Source of the DNA: an uncultured Polaribacter sp.
Lineage (GTDB): Bacteria; Bacteroidota; Bacteroidia; Flavobacteriales; Flavobacteriaceae
Assembly (NCBI GenBank): GCA_943788865.1
Contig: CALSRX010000004.1
Location: 62,001 to 126,000 of the forward strand
Direction of reading: 5' to 3'
DNA: 64,000 bases
Both the position numbers and the translations under genes were made by a program. Below the pieces are notes generated by a model. It was not told the origin of the DNA. It was given only the letters and a program-made list of their open reading frames with translations, and did not search any database. Positions 36,818 through 46,591 of the stretch are shown here, piece by piece; the first letter of the stretch is position 1; every line of letters begins with the position of its first letter.

Positions 36818-39800
36818 ATGAATACATATAAAAACATAGAAGAAAAACTCCATCAGTTTGTCCGTAAATTTTACACAAATGAATTGATTAAAGGAACGAT
36901 TATGTTTCTTTCATTAGGTGTTTTGTATTTCTTTTTTACGCTTTTTATAGAGTATTTTTTATGGTTACAACCAACAGCCAGAACCATCCTTTTTATAATC
37001 TTTGTTTTGGTTGAACTCTATTTATTGTTCCGATTTATTTTAACTCCAATTTTTAAGTTAATTGGACTAAAAAAAGGAATTTCACACACCGAGTCCTCAA
37101 AAATAATTGGAATTCATTTTACAGAAGTAGGAGACAAGCTTATTAATATTTTACAACTTAAAGAAGCCACAAATCAATCAGAATTATTACTTGCAAGTAT
37201 TGAGCAAAAATCTAAAGAACTACAACCAATTCCGTTTTCAAATGCAATTAATTTTAAACAGAACAGCAAGTATCTTAAATATGGACTAATTCCGTTTGTT
37301 ATTTGGTTGCTTGTGCTTGTTTCAGGAAACAGCAACGTGTTTAATACATCTTTTAAAAGGGTGGTTAATTATCGAACAGCTTTCGTTCCTCCAGCACCAT
37401 TTTCATTTCATTTAGTAAATACAGAGCTAAAAGTAGTTCAAGAAAAACCGTTTACATTAGAAATAGAAACCAAAGGAACAGTATTGCCAACAGATGTTAC
37501 TATTTTTTACAATAATCAAAGCTATTTTTTACAAAACCAAAACGGAACATTTAGTTACACTTTTACAGACACCAAAAACAACATAAGTTTTTATGTTGAA
37601 GCGAATGGAATCGTTTCACAAAACTATGAGCTGAATGTTATTAAAACACCAACGATTCAGAATATTTCTATTGATTTTGAATATCCAAAATATATAGGAA
37701 AAAAGAATGAAACGATTAGCAATACAGGGTCATTTTTAATTCCGGAAGGAACAAAAACGACCTGGAATGTTAGCACAAATCAAACAGATTCTGTTGCGTT
37801 TATCTATGACAAAAAGCAACACTTTTTTAAGAAGAATAAAGTTGATTTATTCACGCATTCTAAACAAATTTTAAAACCATTAAATTATCAAATAGCAACC
37901 TCTAATTCTGAATTAAAAGAGTTTGAAAAACTATACTTTACAATTGATGTTGTAAAAGATGAGTTTCCGGAAATAGAGGTTTTGTCTGAAATAGATAGTT
38001 TAAATAATACAGCACAATTTGCGGGTAAGGTTTCAGATGATTATGGAATTAAAAAAATAGAAGTTGTTTTTTATGATGAAGAAAATCCGACCCAAAAAAA
38101 GACACAGAAAATAACGATCAATAAAGAACAAAATCAAACCTTCTATTATAATTTCCCAGGAGATTTAGAAATCAATAAAGGGATTAATTATGAAGTTTAC
38201 TTTCAGGTTTTTGATAATGACGGCGTCAACGGAAGCAAAAAGAGTGAAAGCAAAAAGTTTAGCTTTAGAAATAAATCAGACAAAGAAATAGAAGAAGAAT
38301 CGGTTATTCAACAACGCAAACAAATTCAATCTATAGAAAACACCTTATTAAAAAAGCAACAACAAAAGAAAGAGTTAGAAGAAATAAAGCAAAATCTACA
38401 AAACAATAACAATGTTAATTGGAACGATAAAAAGAAGATAGATAATTACATCAAGCGTCAGGAGCAATACAAACAAATGATGCAGCGCCAAACAGACAAA
38501 CTGCAAGAAAACATCAAAGACTTACCTAAAGATTCTGAAACCATTAAAGAAAAAAAGGAACAACTGAAGAAAAGAATCGAAGAGCTTAAAAAGCTAGAAA
38601 AAGAGCAAAAGCTATTAGAAGAATTAAAAAAACTAGCAGAAAAATTAAATAAAGACGAATTGCTTAAGAAAGTAAAGCAGTTAACAGAGCAAAACAAACA
38701 ACAAGAACGCAGTTTAGAAAGAATTTTAGAGCTAACAAAACGGTTTTATGTAGAACAAAAAACCATGCAAATCGCAAATACCTTAGAAGAACTTTCTAAA
38801 AAACAAGACAGTCTTGCAAAATCAAAGAATTCAACACTAAATAAGCAACAAGAGATTAAGAAAGAATTTGAAACGGTTCAAAAAGAGCTTAAAAACTTAG
38901 ACAAAGATAACAAGGCGTTGAAAGAACCTATGCAAATACCGGACACAAAAGAAGAACAAAAAGAAATAAATAATCAACTAAACAAAGCCTTAGAAAAGAA
39001 TCAGCCGGACAAAAATCAACAAAAGAATAGTCAGAAAAAAGCGGCTCAAAAAATGCAAGAAATGAGTCAGAAAATGCAACAAGCAATGTCTGACATGGAA
39101 GGCGAAATGAAAGAAGCAAACGAAAAATCATTACGCATCATTTTAGAGAACTTACTAAACTTTTCTTTTAAACAAGAAAATTTAATGGATCGGTTTTCAA
39201 ATATTAATGTAGCGCATCCAGACTTCGGAAAAGAATTAAAAAACCAAAATACGCTAAAAACATATTTTGAACACATAGATGATAGTTTGTATGTGTTGTC
39301 TATGCGCTTGCCAGAAATATCACCAATTGTTCAAAAAGACCTTACAAGCGCCCATTACAATATAGATCAATCTCTTGATAATTTTGCAGAAAACAGGTTT
39401 AATAGCGGCTTGTCAAATCAGCAATATGTTATGACGGCGGTTAATAATTTAGCAGACTTTTTAAGCGATATTTTAGATAATATGCAACAGCCAAAAATGT
39501 CTAAATCAGGAAAAGGAAAAAAAGGAGGGAAGTCTTTTAGTTTGCCAGACATTATCAAAAAACAAGAAGACATTGTTAAAAAAATGCAACAGGAAAATAA
39601 AAAAGGACAAGAACAGCAAGGCCAAAAGAAAGGAGAAAGCAAAGGGAATAGAAACGACGATTTAGATGGAGATTTATATAATACGTATCAACAGCAATCT
39701 CAATTACGACAAGAACTACAGGAAGCTCTAAAAAAGAATGGAATAGGTAACAATCCAGAAGCTAAAAAGGTGTTAAAATCGATGGAACAATTAGAAAATG

Positions 39801-40084
39801 AAATTCTTGAAAAAGGTTTTAATAACACAACCCTTCAAAAAATGCAACAACTTAAATACAATCTGTTGAAATTAGACAAAGCAGCTTTTGAACAAGATAA
39901 AGACACAAAGAGAAAATCTGCTTCTAATAAACAAAAATACAATTCAAACAACGCTAAATTACTGATTCAAAAACTGTTTTACAATCAAACAGAAATATTA
40001 AACAGACAATCCTTACCTTTGCAAAAAAGTTACAAAAAGAAAGTACAGGAGTATTTTAATAATTTGAAAAAGCAAAAAGAATAG
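36818..40084 (+). CDS. DUF4175-type large membrane-anchored coiled-coil protein
   Basis: This 1088-residue protein has three N-terminal hydrophobic spans (about 27-50, 54-75 and 152-168), a beta-rich extracytoplasmic region (about 190-480), then a very long Lys/Glu/Gln-rich coiled coil (about 490-760) and further Gln/Met-rich helices to the end. The layout matches DUF4175-family proteins common in Flavobacteriia; role unknown, perhaps envelope scaffolding. Its TAG stop overlaps the GTG start of ybeY by one base. Low-complexity Lys/Gln codons give long open frames on the other strand, which are not genes. Confidence 0.75.
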   Translation: MNTYKNIEEKLHQFVRKFYTNELIKGTIMFLSLGVLYFFFTLFIEYFLWLQPTARTILFIIFVLVELYLLFRFILTPIFKLIGLKKGISHTESSKIIGIHFTEVGDKLINILQLKEATNQSELLLASIEQKSKELQPIPFSNAINFKQNSKYLKYGLIPFVIWLLVLVSGNSNVFNTSFKRVVNYRTAFVPPAPFSFHLVNTELKVVQEKPFTLEIETKGTVLPTDVTIFYNNQSYFLQNQNGTFSYTFTDTKNNISFYVEANGIVSQNYELNVIKTPTIQNISIDFEYPKYIGKKNETISNTGSFLIPEGTKTTWNVSTNQTDSVAFIYDKKQHFFKKNKVDLFTHSKQILKPLNYQIATSNSELKEFEKLYFTIDVVKDEFPEIEVLSEIDSLNNTAQFAGKVSDDYGIKKIEVVFYDEENPTQKKTQKITINKEQNQTFYYNFPGDLEINKGINYEVYFQVFDNDGVNGSKKSESKKFSFRNKSDKEIEEESVIQQRKQIQSIENTLLKKQQQKKELEEIKQNLQNNNNVNWNDKKKIDNYIKRQEQYKQMMQRQTDKLQENIKDLPKDSETIKEKKEQLKKRIEELKKLEKEQKLLEELKKLAEKLNKDELLKKVKQLTEQNKQQERSLERILELTKRFYVEQKTMQIANTLEELSKKQDSLAKSKNSTLNKQQEIKKEFETVQKELKNLDKDNKALKEPMQIPDTKEEQKEINNQLNKALEKNQPDKNQQKNSQKKAAQKMQEMSQKMQQAMSDMEGEMKEANEKSLRIILENLLNFSFKQENLMDRFSNINVAHPDFGKELKNQNTLKTYFEHIDDSLYVLSMRLPEISPIVQKDLTSAHYNIDQSLDNFAENRFNSGLSNQQYVMTAVNNLADFLSDILDNMQQPKMSKSGKGKKGGKSFSLPDIIKKQEDIVKKMQQENKKGQEQQGQKKGESKGNRNDDLDGDLYNTYQQQSQLRQELQEALKKNGIGNNPEAKKVLKSMEQLENEILEKGFNNTTLQKMQQLKYNLLKLDKAAFEQDKDTKRKSASNKQKYNSNNAKLLIQKLFYNQTEILNRQSLPLQKSYKKKVQEYFNNLKKQKE

Positions 40085-40497
40085 TGATTGAATTTAATTA
40101 CGAAACAAACTTTACTTTAAACAACGAAGAGCAATTAATAAATTGGGTTGAGAACTGCATTGTTAGTAACAAATTTAAAGTAGGAGAAATTAATTATATT
40201 TTTTGTGACGATGTGTATTTACATAAGTTAAATGTCGAGTTTTTGCAACACGACACCTATACAGATATTATTAGCTTTGATAATACAATGGGCAAGCTTA
40301 TTAGCGGAGATATTTTTATTTCAATAGATAGAGTTAAAGAAAATTCAACTGTTTTTACTTCTTCTTTTGAGGATGAGCTACACAGGGTTATGATTCATGG
40401 AGTTTTGCACTATATGGGGTATAAAGACAAAACGACAGAAGAAAAAGAAATGATGCGTGCCAAAGAAGATCAATGTTTATCTACGTTAAGTAACTGA
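40084..40497 (+). CDS. ybeY: Endoribonuclease YbeY (rRNA maturation)
   Basis: Zinc site HGVLHYMGYKD (H-x3-H-x5-H/D pattern; the last ligand is Asp here) and the preceding DIISFDN and SGDIFIS strands give the UPF0054 signature. It processes 16S rRNA 3' ends and takes part in ribosome quality control. It starts with GTG at 40084, coupled to the DUF4175 gene's stop. Length 137. Confidence 0.92.
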   Translation: MIEFNYETNFTLNNEEQLINWVENCIVSNKFKVGEINYIFCDDVYLHKLNVEFLQHDTYTDIISFDNTMGKLISGDIFISIDRVKENSTVFTSSFEDELHRVMIHGVLHYMGYKDKTTEEKEMMRAKEDQCLSTLSN

Positions 40498-40518
40498 TAA
40501 TCAATAAAATAAATAAAT

Positions 40519-40534
40519 AGTTTCACGTGAAACA
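40519..40534. other. parS-like centromere site upstream of mnmG
   Basis: AGTTTCACGTGAAACA contains the perfect 14-bp palindrome GTTTCACGTGAAAC (40520-40533) and differs from the Bacillus parS consensus TGTTNCACGTGAAACA only at the first base. It ends seven bases before the mnmG ATG. Confidence 0.75.
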
Positions 40535-40540
40535 TGTAAA

Positions 40541-42418
40541 ATGAGTCTTTTTTCAACAACATACGATGTAATAGTAGTTGGTGGTGGTCACGCAGGAAGC
40601 GAGGCAGCAGCAGCAAGCGCAAATATGGGTGCTCATACATTGCTTATTACAATGAGTTTGCAAAACATTGCGCAGATGAGTTGTAACCCAGCCATGGGAG
40701 GAATTGCAAAAGGACAAATCGTTCGAGAAATTGATGCCTTAGGTGGGTATAGTGGAATTGTAACCGACAAAACCGCTATTCAATTTAAAATGCTGAACAA
40801 ATCTAAAGGACCTGCAATGTGGAGCCCTAGAGCGCAATCAGACAGAATGCGTTTTTCTGAAGAATGGAGAAAGGTTTTAGAGCAAACAGACAATTTAGAT
40901 TTTTATCAAGATTCTGTAAATGGTTTGTTGTTTGAAGAAAATAAAATTGTTGGTGTTAAAACAGTTTTAGGCTTAGAAATAAAATCAAAAACAGTTATCA
41001 TCACTGCAGGAACTTTTTTAAATGGATTGATTCATATTGGTGATAAAACATTTGGTGGAGGGAGAGCAGGAGAAGGAGCTTCTACCGGAATCACTGAAGA
41101 TTTAGTTAAAATGGGGTTTGAATCAGGTAGAATGAAAACAGGAACACCTCCAAGAGTTGATGCTCGTTCTTTAGATTTTTCTAAAATGATTGAACAACCA
41201 GGTGATGAACAACCTGAAAAGTTTTCTTTTTTGCCGTCAACAAAACCATTAACCAAACAACGCTCTTGTTATTTAACATATACAAGCCTAGAAGTTCATG
41301 AATTATTAAGAGAAGGTTTTGATAGATCTCCAATGTTTAATGGTAGAATTCAGTCAACGGGTCCAAGATACTGTCCCTCTATTGAGGACAAGATTGATCG
41401 TTTTGCGACTAAAGACAGACATCAAATGTTTATTGAACCAGAAGGCTGGGATACTGTTGAAATTTATGTGAATGGATTTTCTACTTCACTACCTGAAGAT
41501 ATTCAAGACAAAGCAATTCGTTCTGTAGCAGGTTTCGAAAAGGTTAAGTTTTTGCGTTATGGGTATGCTATAGAATATGATTATTTTCCACCAACACAAT
41601 TAACACATTCGTTGGAAACGAAGTTGGTAGAAAATTTATTTTTTGCAGGACAAATAAATGGAACAACAGGTTATGAAGAAGCAGCGTCTCAAGGATTAAT
41701 GGCGGGAATTAATGCTGCTTTAAAAATTCAAAACAAAGAGCCGTTTATTTTAAAAAGAAACGAAGCATATATAGGGGTTTTAATCGACGATTTAATTACA
41801 AAAGGAACTGAAGAGCCTTATAGAATGTTCACGTCTCGAGCAGAATACAGAACTTTATTAAGACAAGACAATGCCGATTTAAGATTAACGCCGAGGTCTT
41901 ATGAACTAGGTTTGGCGTCAGAAGAACGAATGAAGCGCGTAATAGAAAAGAAAGAAAAAACAGAATTATTGATATACTTTTTAAACAATTTGAGTGTTAA
42001 AAAGGAGGAGCTAAACGCTATATTAGAAAAGAAAAATCTTGCTTTGGTAAATCAATCTATGAAGCTCTTTAAACTAGCCGCTAGGCCTCAGTTAGGTTTT
42101 TCTGACTTCATTCATTTAGATGAATTAGCTCAGTTTATTACACAACACAATATAGATGCTGAAATCATAGAACAGGTAGAAATCTATTTAAAGTATTCTG
42201 GATATATTGAAAAAGAAAAGAATAATGCAGACAAGCTAAACCGTTTAGAAAATGTTACGATTCCTAAAGCATTTGATTATTCTAAAGTAAAATCTCTTTC
42301 TTTTGAGGCAAGAGAAAAATTAAATAAAATTAAACCAACCTCCATTTCACAAGCAAGCAGAATAAGCGGTGTTTCACCAAGTGATGTTTCGGTATTGCTA
42401 GTTTATATGGGTAGATAA
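40541..42418 (+). CDS. mnmG: tRNA uridine-5-carboxymethylaminomethyl modification enzyme
   Basis: This FAD protein works with MnmE to modify U34 of tRNAs. VVVGGGHAGSEAAAA is the FAD-binding loop; CNPAMGGIAKG, GTFLNGLIHIG and TGTPPRVDA follow as in GidA, with the active-site Cys in CNPAMGG. The helical C-terminal domain ends SGVSPSDVSVLLVYM. 625 residues, full length. parS-like palindromes flank it on both sides. Confidence 0.97.
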   Translation: MSLFSTTYDVIVVGGGHAGSEAAAASANMGAHTLLITMSLQNIAQMSCNPAMGGIAKGQIVREIDALGGYSGIVTDKTAIQFKMLNKSKGPAMWSPRAQSDRMRFSEEWRKVLEQTDNLDFYQDSVNGLLFEENKIVGVKTVLGLEIKSKTVIITAGTFLNGLIHIGDKTFGGGRAGEGASTGITEDLVKMGFESGRMKTGTPPRVDARSLDFSKMIEQPGDEQPEKFSFLPSTKPLTKQRSCYLTYTSLEVHELLREGFDRSPMFNGRIQSTGPRYCPSIEDKIDRFATKDRHQMFIEPEGWDTVEIYVNGFSTSLPEDIQDKAIRSVAGFEKVKFLRYGYAIEYDYFPPTQLTHSLETKLVENLFFAGQINGTTGYEEAASQGLMAGINAALKIQNKEPFILKRNEAYIGVLIDDLITKGTEEPYRMFTSRAEYRTLLRQDNADLRLTPRSYELGLASEERMKRVIEKKEKTELLIYFLNNLSVKKEELNAILEKKNLALVNQSMKLFKLAARPQLGFSDFIHLDELAQFITQHNIDAEIIEQVEIYLKYSGYIEKEKNNADKLNRLENVTIPKAFDYSKVKSLSFEAREKLNKIKPTSISQASRISGVSPSDVSVLLVYMGR

Positions 42419-42425
42419 AAAATAA

Positions 42426-42441
42426 AGTTCCATGTGGAACA
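42426..42441. other. Second parS-like palindrome downstream of mnmG
   Basis: AGTTCCATGTGGAACA has arms GTTCCA and TGGAAC around a central TG, so it is imperfect only at its centre. It resembles the 40519 site with CC/GG replacing TC/GA and lies eight bases after the mnmG stop. Confidence 0.5.
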
Positions 42442-42460
42442 TTATACTTTTTGCTAAATA

Positions 42461-43330
42461 ATGAATAAAGAAAAAAATCTTTATAAAGGGGTAAAACCTT
42501 TTATAAGCTGTACAGATCATTCGGTTTCTCAAGAATCTTACGAGCTGTTATTTAATGAAGAATTTGAGATGATGGTTACACTTCCTGTTCCATTAGATTT
42601 AGAAAAATATTATAAAAGCGAAGATTATATTTCACACACAGACGCAAGTAAAACCATTGTAGATAAAATTTATCAAAGAGTTAGAAAACACACATTACAA
42701 AAAAAGCTTGCACTAATAAACTCATTTCATTCAACAGAAAAAAAACTATTAGATATAGGATCTGGAACCGGAGATTTTTTAGCGACTTGTAAAAAAGATC
42801 ATTGGAGTGTTTTTGGAGTTGAGCCAAACGAGAATGCCATCGCTATTTCTAAAACCAAAGGCATTAGCGTTGTCAGCGATATTTCAATTTTAAAAGAAAA
42901 TAATTTTGATGTAATTACGCTTTGGCATGTCTTAGAACATGTAGAAAATTTAGTAGAGTATATCGAGGTTTTAAAAAAGAAATTAAAACCCAACGGAACA
43001 TTAGTAATCGCTGTTCCAAATTACAAAAGCTTTGATGCAAATTATTATAAAGAGTTTTGGGCAGCTTATGATGTGCCTAGGCATCTTTGGCATTTTTCTC
43101 AAAACTCCATAAAAAGACTTTTTGAAAATGTTTCAATGAGTGTTGAGAAAACAATTCCTATGAAATATGATTCATATTATGTTTCAATGTTGAGTGAAAA
43201 ATATAAATCAGGTAGAACAAATTTTCTAAAAGCTTTTTACATTGGTTTTCTTTCAAATAGAAAAGCAAAATCAACTTCTGAGTATTCTTCTCTTATTTAT
43301 GTGATTAAAAACACAGAAAACACCATTTAA
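42461..43330 (+). CDS. Class I SAM-dependent methyltransferase
   Basis: This 289-residue protein has LLDIGSGTGDFLATC (SAM motif I) near residue 88, VFGVEPNENAI and FDVITLWHVLEHV, then PNGTLVIAVPNY, the normal order of methyltransferase domain 11/12 proteins. Substrate unknown. It follows mnmG by 43 bases, after the second parS-like site. The N-terminal 70 residues are outside the methyltransferase core. Confidence 0.85.
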   Translation: MNKEKNLYKGVKPFISCTDHSVSQESYELLFNEEFEMMVTLPVPLDLEKYYKSEDYISHTDASKTIVDKIYQRVRKHTLQKKLALINSFHSTEKKLLDIGSGTGDFLATCKKDHWSVFGVEPNENAIAISKTKGISVVSDISILKENNFDVITLWHVLEHVENLVEYIEVLKKKLKPNGTLVIAVPNYKSFDANYYKEFWAAYDVPRHLWHFSQNSIKRLFENVSMSVEKTIPMKYDSYYVSMLSEKYKSGRTNFLKAFYIGFLSNRKAKSTSEYSSLIYVIKNTENTI

Positions 43331-43474
43331 AAAGCATTTAAAACAAGTTTTGCCACAAAGCAATATATTTCATCCTCTATTTTTTAAAAACACCTTAAAA
43401 GGCTTCTTTTAAAGATCTTTAAAATAGTTTTATTTTATTTAAAATAAAAAAAAAATAAAAAAAATTGATACAGC

Positions 43475-43873
43475 TTATTTACTCAATAAATAAACACCTA
43501 AAATTGTAGTTGCAAAATAAACGGCCAATGTCATTGCTCCAGCATAATCTTTTGCTAGCCTTTGACCAATTAATAAAAAGATAAGTGTTAAAGCAGAAAT
43601 TTCTACTCCAATAAGTGCAGCTGACTTAACTCCTGAAAAAGTTAATTGATAAAGACCAAAAAGCATAAAAAGACTTGCGGTCATTTCAAGCAACAAAATG
43701 GTTCCCAATAACAAAGGCACTTTGTTTTTTAAAGGAGAGCTCGAAAAGTGCTCTTTGATAAAAGATAAATTTCCGCTCCAATCAGTTATTTTATCAATTC
43801 CTGATTGTAAAAAAGTGACAATTAAAAACAGTAGAATTAATATTTCTGTTGGGTAGTTTTGTATGGCTTCCAT
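43475..43873 (-). CDS. DoxX-family membrane protein
   Basis: This 132-residue protein has four hydrophobic spans; FLQSGIDKITDW after the first span and LLLGTILLLEMTASLFMLFG match DoxX. Inner-membrane role unknown; some members work in thiosulfate oxidation or thiol stress. It converges on the methyltransferase gene across a 144-base A/T-rich gap. Confidence 0.8.
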   Translation of the reverse strand: MEAIQNYPTEILILLFLIVTFLQSGIDKITDWSGNLSFIKEHFSSSPLKNKVPLLLGTILLLEMTASLFMLFGLYQLTFSGVKSAALIGVEISALTLIFLLIGQRLAKDYAGAMTLAVYFATTILGVYLLSK

Positions 43874-43902
43874 AAATTAATTAGTTATCCCACAAAACTA
43901 CT

Positions 43903-43943
43903 AAAAAGAAAGATGCGAGCAATACATTATTAACTCGCATCTT
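43903..43943 (-). terminator. Terminator after the repeat lipoprotein gene
   Basis: A 10-bp stem AAGATGCGAG (43910-43919) with CTCGCATCTT (43934-43943). On the minus strand it is followed by TTCTTTTTAG. It lies 56 bases beyond the lipoprotein stop. Confidence 0.75.
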
Positions 43944-43999
43944 ATCAAATAATCAAACCAACCTTTAATAGTTTTATGTTTTTTAGCAATGTATTTCAA

Positions 44000-44998
44000 T
44001 TATTTACCACACAACGCATCTAATTCTTCTTGGCTATTTATTACAATTGTTTCTCCGTTTTTAATAATTGATAACGGAAACACATAAGTGGGTCTAACAC
44101 CTTTTGCTAAGCTTTCATGGTAGGCTTTAAGCTCTTCTACATTAGCAATAGCTTTTGTTGACCCATCGTCTAGTGTTACCGATACCGGGAAAACAAACTC
44201 AGGTCTTTTACCTTTCTTTGGCTTTTTAACCAGAGCATCAAATTCTTCTTGTGTATTTATCACAATTGTTTCTCCATTTTTTTCAACTGAAATAGGAAAA
44301 ACAAACACCGGTTTAACACCATCAGCCAAGGTATCTAAATACGCTTTAAATTCCTCTTCGTTCGCAATTTCTTGAGTACTTGTATCTTCTAAGACAACAG
44401 ATAAAGGAAAAATTAAATCTGGTCTTCTTCCTTTTGCAGGTTTCCCCATTATAGCTTTTAATTCATTTTCATCAGAAACTTCAATTGTTTTTCCATTTAC
44501 TAAAAGTGATAAAGGAAAAACAAATACAGGCTTTACACCTTCATCTAACCCATCTAAATAAGCTCTTAAAGCTTCTTTATCAGCAATTTCTTGAGCACTT
44601 CCATCACCTAATTCTACAGAAATAGGAAAAACAAATTCAGGTTTTTTTCTACCTCGATTACCCCTGATTAATTCTTTTAATTGCTTCATGTCATTGACCG
44701 TTATTACCTCTCCATCTATAGTAATTTCAAAAGGAAAAGTAAGTTTTGGTCTATTTGTGGTTGCAGCATAATCTTCTAGATCGTAATCACTATTGATTGT
44801 TGTTGTAGCGGATGTGTTTGTGATTGCATTAACCGGATAGGTAATAATCATTGTTTCTACCATGCTTAAAACCTCTTCTTTATTAAGAGAAGTTTGTGCT
44901 TCAAAAAGTTCAAGATCTTCTGTTGTTGAATTTTGACAAGCAAACATTGAACCTACAATTAATGATAACGCAACTAATTTTTTTACAAATATTTTCAT
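44000..44998 (-). CDS. Lipoprotein built of seven alternating FxFPxSx repeats
   Basis: A signal peptide with lipobox ending MFAC (Cys21) is followed by a short linker and seven repeats of about 36 residues from about residue 80. Two types alternate: one centred on NGETIVINTQEEFDAL, the other on DGSTQEIANEEELKAY, each opening with a K/RP-x-F-V-F-P-x-S-V strand. The whole would be an elongated, surface or periplasmic beta-rich rod. I do not know a named family. It is divergent from the ECF sigma/FecR/TonB receptor genes, suggesting shared control or a ligand-capture role; that is inference. Confidence 0.7.
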   Translation of the reverse strand: MKIFVKKLVALSLIVGSMFACQNSTTEDLELFEAQTSLNKEEVLSMVETMIITYPVNAITNTSATTTINSDYDLEDYAATTNRPKLTFPFEITIDGEVITVNDMKQLKELIRGNRGRKKPEFVFPISVELGDGSAQEIADKEALRAYLDGLDEGVKPVFVFPLSLLVNGKTIEVSDENELKAIMGKPAKGRRPDLIFPLSVVLEDTSTQEIANEEEFKAYLDTLADGVKPVFVFPISVEKNGETIVINTQEEFDALVKKPKKGKRPEFVFPVSVTLDDGSTKAIANVEELKAYHESLAKGVRPTYVFPLSIIKNGETIVINSQEELDALCGK

Positions 44999-45082
44999 AA
45001 TTTAAATTTTTATTGTTCACTAATAAAACAGTCAAATCATAGAATACCCTACCAGAAAAGCAAAAAAAATAAAAAAAACTGC

Positions 45083-45090
45083 TATTTTTG
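45083..45090 (+). promoter_or_regulatory. -7 box of the ECF sigma gene
   Basis: TATTTTTG matches TAnnTTTG and lies 18 bases before the ATG at 45109. Confidence 0.4.
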
Positions 45091-45108
45091 AGGAATAATA
45101 AGGGTTTC

Positions 45109-45618
45109 ATGTCAGAAAAAAAATCGGTTTGCGAATCAAAAGTCTTTGAAGAATTGTATTCTGTGCATTCAAAATCGTTATATAATTTTGCTTTTTATAA
45201 ATCTGGAAATTCAGCGCAGTCAGAAGACTTAGTTCAAGAAGCATTTATAAAAATGTGGAACAATTGTGCTAAAGTTGTCTTTGAAAAAGCAAAATCTTTC
45301 CTTTTTACAGTGGTAAACAACCTATTTTTAAATCAAGTTGCACACCAAAAAGTAGTTTTAAGCTATAATTTAATAGGCAGAAAAGAAACCACAAACGAAA
45401 GTCCAGAGTTTATAATGGAAGAAAAAGAGTTTATGGACAAACTTCAAAACGCTATTTCTGATTTAAAAGACGGACAAAGAGAAGTATTCTTATTAAACCG
45501 AATCGACAAAAAAACATATAAAGAGATTTCAGAATTGCTTTCTATTTCTGTAAAAGCTGTTGAAAAAAGAATGCATTTAGCGTTAAAACAACTAAGAGAA
45601 AAAGTAGGAAATATATAA
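45109..45618 (+). CDS. ECF RNA polymerase sigma factor (FecI-like)
   Basis: This sigma-70 region 2 and 4 protein has SEDLVQEAFIKMWNN in region 2 and LKDGQREVFLLNRIDKKTYK then LLSISVKAVEKRMHLALK (helix-turn-helix) in region 4. I use the ATG at 45109; a TTG start 21 bases earlier overlaps the -7 box. It is followed by a FecR-type anti-sigma and a TonB receptor with a signalling domain, so it should be released when the receptor meets its ligand and transcribe this locus. Confidence 0.9.
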   Translation: MSEKKSVCESKVFEELYSVHSKSLYNFAFYKSGNSAQSEDLVQEAFIKMWNNCAKVVFEKAKSFLFTVVNNLFLNQVAHQKVVLSYNLIGRKETTNESPEFIMEEKEFMDKLQNAISDLKDGQREVFLLNRIDKKTYKEISELLSISVKAVEKRMHLALKQLREKVGNI

Positions 45619-45680
45619 ATGTCAAGACTAAAAGTAGGGTATTTAGCAAGCAAGCTGTTATACTTATAAAGAAACTAAAA

Positions 45681-46589
45681 ATGAAAAACGAACATACAGA
45701 CGATACATTTTTATCTCGTTGGTTAAATAATGATTTAACGAATGAAGAATTGGTTTCTTTTAAGCAAACAGAAGCTTATAAAGAATATCAAAAAATTATT
45801 AACGCAACTCAAAACTTTAATGCACCCAACTTTAATAAAGCAGAAGTCTTAGAAAAAATTATTCAAAAAACGACCAATAAAAAAGTAAAGAAATTACTTC
45901 CAAATTGGGTGTATGCAGCAGCAGCCTCTATTGTGCTACTATTAAGCACTGTTTATTTTTTAACAAGTTCTGATGAAAATTACTCAACATCATTCGGAGA
46001 GCAATTAGCATTGGTTTTGCCTGATGGATCGGAAGTGTTGTTAAATTCTAAATCTTCTATAACATATAAAAAAAGCGATTGGTTTGATGGAAATAGAAAC
46101 ATACAACTTAAAGGAGAAGGATATTTTAAAGTACAAAAAGGCTCAAATTTTACAGTAAATTCAGATAACGGAAGCGTGAGTGTTTTAGGAACGCAATTCA
46201 ATGTAAAAACAAACCCTTCTTATTTTGAGGTTTTATGTTACGAAGGAAAAGTACAAGTTAAAAACACCCAAGAAACGGCTATTTTAACAAAAGGACTTTC
46301 CTTTAGAAAAATTGAAAACAACAACTCAGAAAAAGGAACTTTCTCAAACTCAAAACCAACATGGCTAGATGGAGAAAGCACTTTTAACAATACACCTTTA
46401 CGGTTTGTTTTAAAAGAATTAGAAAAACAATATCAAATACAAGTGGCTTCATCCGAGATTGATTTAAACACCTTGTTTACAGGTGCTTTTACAAATAAAA
46501 ACTTAAATTTAGCCTTGGAAACAATATGCACTCCTTTGTCTATTCAGTTTGAAATTGATGAGAATACTGTGGTGCTTACCAAAAAATAA
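45681..46589 (+). CDS. FecR-family anti-sigma/sigma regulator
   Basis: The 302-residue protein has a cytoplasmic N-terminus (about 1-75), one span (VYAAAASIVLLLSTVYFL) and a periplasmic FecR domain: ALVLPDGSEVLLNSKSS, RNIQLKGEGYFKVQ and VLGTQFNVKT. A C-terminal segment contacts the receptor's STN domain in this class. It relays ligand occupancy from the TonB receptor to the ECF factor. Sixty-two bases after the sigma gene. Confidence 0.93.
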   Translation: MKNEHTDDTFLSRWLNNDLTNEELVSFKQTEAYKEYQKIINATQNFNAPNFNKAEVLEKIIQKTTNKKVKKLLPNWVYAAAASIVLLLSTVYFLTSSDENYSTSFGEQLALVLPDGSEVLLNSKSSITYKKSDWFDGNRNIQLKGEGYFKVQKGSNFTVNSDNGSVSVLGTQFNVKTNPSYFEVLCYEGKVQVKNTQETAILTKGLSFRKIENNNSEKGTFSNSKPTWLDGESTFNNTPLRFVLKELEKQYQIQVASSEIDLNTLFTGAFTNKNLNLALETICTPLSIQFEIDENTVVLTKK

Positions 46590-46591
46590 GA

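Noticed and set aside
38458..39642. Several open frames on the minus strand opposite the DUF4175 gene
   Set aside because: They mirror Lys/Glu/Gln-rich coiled-coil codons (giving Ser/Phe/Cys-rich proteins) and have no recognisable motif.
40519..40534. Transcription terminator hairpin
   Set aside because: The palindrome has no loop and no T-run and lies just before the mnmG start.
44000..44998. Regular repeats suggesting a CRISPR array
   Set aside because: The periodicity is at protein level in one continuous frame with a signal peptide, and the DNA repeats are not identical.
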